NCBI GenBank assembly: GCA_047621345.1
Contig: JBLHLW010000007.1
Coordinates: forward strand, 20,683 to 84,682
Source of the DNA: Actimicrobium sp047621345
GTDB lineage: Bacteria; Pseudomonadota; Gammaproteobacteria; Burkholderiales; Burkholderiaceae_D
DNA length: 64,000 bases
Direction: 5' to 3'
Shown here: positions 62,335-64,000 of the stretch, piece after piece
How positions within the stretch are numbered: position 1 is the first letter of the stretch
Layout: the number at the start of each line of letters is the position of its first letter
Program-made: the position numbers and the translations under genes
Notes under the pieces: model-generated
Databases searched by the model: none
Told to the model about the DNA's origin: nothing
Seen by the model: the letters and a program-made list of their open reading frames with translations, nothing else

Positions 62335-62874
62335 TTAAAAAGTCGAGCCCGGCTGCTGCAGGAAAGCCGCTTCCTCGACCGTGCTTGCCCGCCCGAGAAT
62401 CGTATTGCGGTGCGGATAGCGCCCGAAGCGCTCCAGAATCTGCCGGTGGCGACGCTCGGAGTCCAGTGTTTTCTCGAAGCCGGGACGCACAAACCATGGC
62501 GCGTAGGCGTTGTGTACCACCAGGGACTCGCTGTGCATGATGGGCATCAGCAAAAAAGACGCTTTGTCTGGCTGCAGCTGTTCGACCGCACCTGCAGCGA
62601 TTGCCTCTTGTGCCAATGCCAGGGCCTGAGGATCGGCGGAAAATGCCGATGCCTGCGCGCGATAAATGTTGCGGGAGAACTGATCGAGCACCAAAATTTC
62701 AGCGAGTCTGCCGGGTGCATCAGCACGCCAGGCAAACAGTTCTCCGGCGCGAGCGGTGCTTTGGATTGCGCGAAAACGGTCTGCAACCATCGCGTCAAAG
62801 CGCGGATCCTTACGCCACCATTGCGGGGGATCGATTTCGGTAAACCAGAAATTGAGGATAGTGTCGGGATTCAT
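62335..62874 (-). CDS. DUF924-family protein
   Basis: A 179-aa helical protein of the DUF924 family: ILNFWFTEIDPPQWWRKDPR, LAEILVLDQFSRNIYR, LLMPIMHSESL and RFGRYPHRNTILGR are the conserved blocks. The fold resembles tetratricopeptide-like bundles; function unknown. Its ribosome site is weak. It is separated from the next gene by about 670 bases (62875-63543) in which I see no gene or RNA. Confidence 0.88.
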   Translation of the reverse strand: MNPDTILNFWFTEIDPPQWWRKDPRFDAMVADRFRAIQSTARAGELFAWRADAPGRLAEILVLDQFSRNIYRAQASAFSADPQALALAQEAIAAGAVEQLQPDKASFLLMPIMHSESLVVHNAYAPWFVRPGFEKTLDSERRHRQILERFGRYPHRNTILGRASTVEEAAFLQQPGSTF

Positions 62875-63543
62875 GCATCATCGTAACCGGAATGGAGGAG
62901 GCCGATGATGCCAGTCTACTTGCTCGATTAGCGACTGACGTATCACTTGGGCGGTGAGCGCCGTTGCGGGCGCGTTCGATCTTTTGAAGTCCACCAGCGC
63001 CACGCCGATGGCAACTTCCGACGACAGAACGCCATCGTGCTTCTAAGGTAGCCGCTTGGCGCGCAGTGATAGACCCAGACTCGGACAGGAAATCAAGGAG
63101 GCACCATTGCCAAGGTTGAAGCTAAGGCAATCCCTCGGCGTGTAACTGGATGGCTTCGAGACTTGCACGCAGGTATTCAGTTCAAGATCGTAGACGACGA
63201 CGACCGCTTGACCCAGGCAGTTGTCAATGTGGTGATCGAGGATCAGGCAGAAAACACCATCGGTAGGGAAAACGTCGAGAACACGATTTAACTCGTGTTC
63301 GATAAGCAGTCGACGACTGAACAGTTTGAAAAAAGTCCGCTTTACGCATTGCATGGTCATCAACGACTCCGAAACAACTTGGTATGAGATTATCCGACAA
63401 GGTTAATCGTATAAAGGGCAGGGCAGCGGTCCTGGTGCCTCGTTTTAAAAAATAACCGAGCATATTTTGTTCTAGCGGTGATGTGTTGTGGCAGTCATCA
63501 CTGGCGTTGGCAATACGCTCTGCAAACAGGTACGCTTCACGCC

Positions 63544-63873
63544 ATGTGCGCCAACTACCAACCCCCGACTCGAGCCGATCTTCAGGATTATTTCGGTACC
63601 ACGTTGCCCGTCGGTGTCGATCTGCCAGAGGCGTATCCTGGGTCGCTGGCACCGATCATCCGCCGCGTCCGTGACGCAACGGATCAGCATTCCCAAAGTC
63701 GAAGAGCTGACCTGGCGATGTTCGGATTGGTACCGCACTGGGCGGAAAGCGCGCTGGCACGCCGAACCTACAATGCGCGTACCGAGACGGTCGCAACCAA
63801 ACCGAGTTTCCGGGATGCCTACCGGCACGGCCGATTTTGCGTTATTCCGACGCATCCGTTGATGCGACGTTTT
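63544..63873 (+). pseudogene. SRAP (YedK/HMCES-like) gene truncated by an IS66-type element
   Basis: Encodes the start of a SOS-response-associated peptidase that crosslinks to abasic sites in single-stranded DNA: MCANYQPPTRADLQDYF with the invariant catalytic Cys2, then MFGLVPHWAESALARRTYNA, ARTETVATKPSFRDA and RFCVIP. Family sequence stops after about 105 codons, where a GTAAGCG end at 63874 begins. The conserved downstream Glu and His active-site residues are missing, so it is inactive unless the remainder lies beyond the IS. Confidence 0.78.
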
Positions 63874-64000
63874 GTAAGCGCTCCATAAACCCCACCCTTG
63901 TCCCTCCGCGATGAATCCCGCACGCTTGCATTCCCAATCTGAGCGGAGTGAACATGAACAAGAAAGCGGAATTCTGGACGGCGCACGTAGCGGCAGTGAA
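63874..64000 (+). mobile_element. Left end of an IS66-family element (runs off the window)
   Basis: Starts with GTAAGCGCTCC, as IS66 terminal repeats do (GTAAGCG), inside the SRAP gene. An ORF for the accessory TnpA protein begins at 63954 after a GAGCGGAG site. Confidence 0.72.
63954..64000 (+). CDS. IS66-family TnpA accessory protein, partial
   Basis: Only 15 codons lie in the window: MNKKAEFWTAHVAAV. This matches the usual start of the small IS66 TnpA helix-turn-helix protein. GAGCGGAG lies 4-11 bases upstream. Confidence 0.6.
   Translation, partial: MNKKAEFWTAHVAAV

Noticed and set aside
62875..63543. Reverse-strand open frames of 106 and 142 codons between DUF924 and SRAP
   Set aside because: No recognisable domain or ribosome site; the two frames overlap each other and extend into the SRAP gene.

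Overview
The window reads as a betaproteobacterial chromosome segment, most likely Burkholderiales and perhaps Oxalobacteraceae. This is inferred from the pgsA / tRNA-Gly / tRNA-Cys arrangement, the DUF4148 protein, the beta-ketoadipate genes and moderately GC-rich codon use; no rRNA or marker gene fixes the taxon. It is a mosaic of intact operons, several insertion sequences and an unusually large number of gene relics.

Layout. 1-2.1 kb: pgsA, a strong tRNA promoter, tRNA-Gly(GCC), tRNA-Cys(GCA), a peroxiredoxin-like gene and a tyrosine-recombinase relic. 2.3-16.3 kb: a two-partner secretion / contact-dependent inhibition locus: a TpsB/CdiB-type outer-membrane transporter, a 3928-aa CdiA/FhaB-type exoprotein with a variable C-terminal toxin candidate, and a 4-base-overlapping small gene that is the candidate immunity protein. 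16.4-22 kb: an intact IS3-family element, then a reverse-strand operon of a winged-helix/nucleotidyltransferase (MNT) protein, a HEPN protein and a tyrosine recombinase truncated at the IS, then an IS91-family element with a frameshifted companion recombinase. Three evenly spaced operator-like palindromes lie upstream of the MNT gene.

22.5-31.4 kb: acyl-CoA metabolism (a 3-hydroxyacyl-CoA dehydrogenase C-domain protein, a CaiB/BaiF CoA-transferase, an AidB-like acyl-CoA dehydrogenase with a TetR regulator), IS30 and helicase relics, a secreted lipoprotein hydrolase and an IclR regulator. 31.9-33.3 kb: a relic zone (metallophosphoesterase, a second FhaB/CdiA fragment, an EamA fragment). 33.4-38.7 kb: a co-directional membrane/envelope cluster (PepSY protein, PAP2 phosphatase, two COG4705 paralogues, a QseBC/PmrAB-like two-component system, an EamA-type transporter), then a decayed second copy of the IS3 element.

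39.2-47 kb: a beta-ketoadipate cluster: a divergent IclR regulator, pcaI, pcaJ, an internally deleted pcaF, a periplasmic substrate-binding protein, a cyclase-family hydrolase, an SDR, a 3-hydroxyacyl-CoA dehydrogenase relic, muconolactone isomerase, a YciI-like protein and enol-lactonase. 47.4-50.9 kb: an N-terminally truncated chemoreceptor, an ATP-grasp-like orphan, and a permease fragment with an 8-bp tandem repeat. 50.9-60.4 kb: a copper-resistance locus (reverse copA-copB-cupredoxin-copC-copD, forward copRS, with a large palindrome between them), a SHOCT protein, a CusF-like protein, relics of an HMA domain and a cupredoxin, and a DUF4148 protein. 60.9-64 kb: a class-C beta-lactamase-like hydrolase, a DUF924 protein, and a SRAP (YedK) gene cut by the end of an IS66-family element that runs off the window.

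The most promising unusual systems are the CdiA C-terminal toxin/immunity pair and the MNT-HEPN-recombinase operon with its operator array. The relics record repeated IS-mediated and short-homology deletions.
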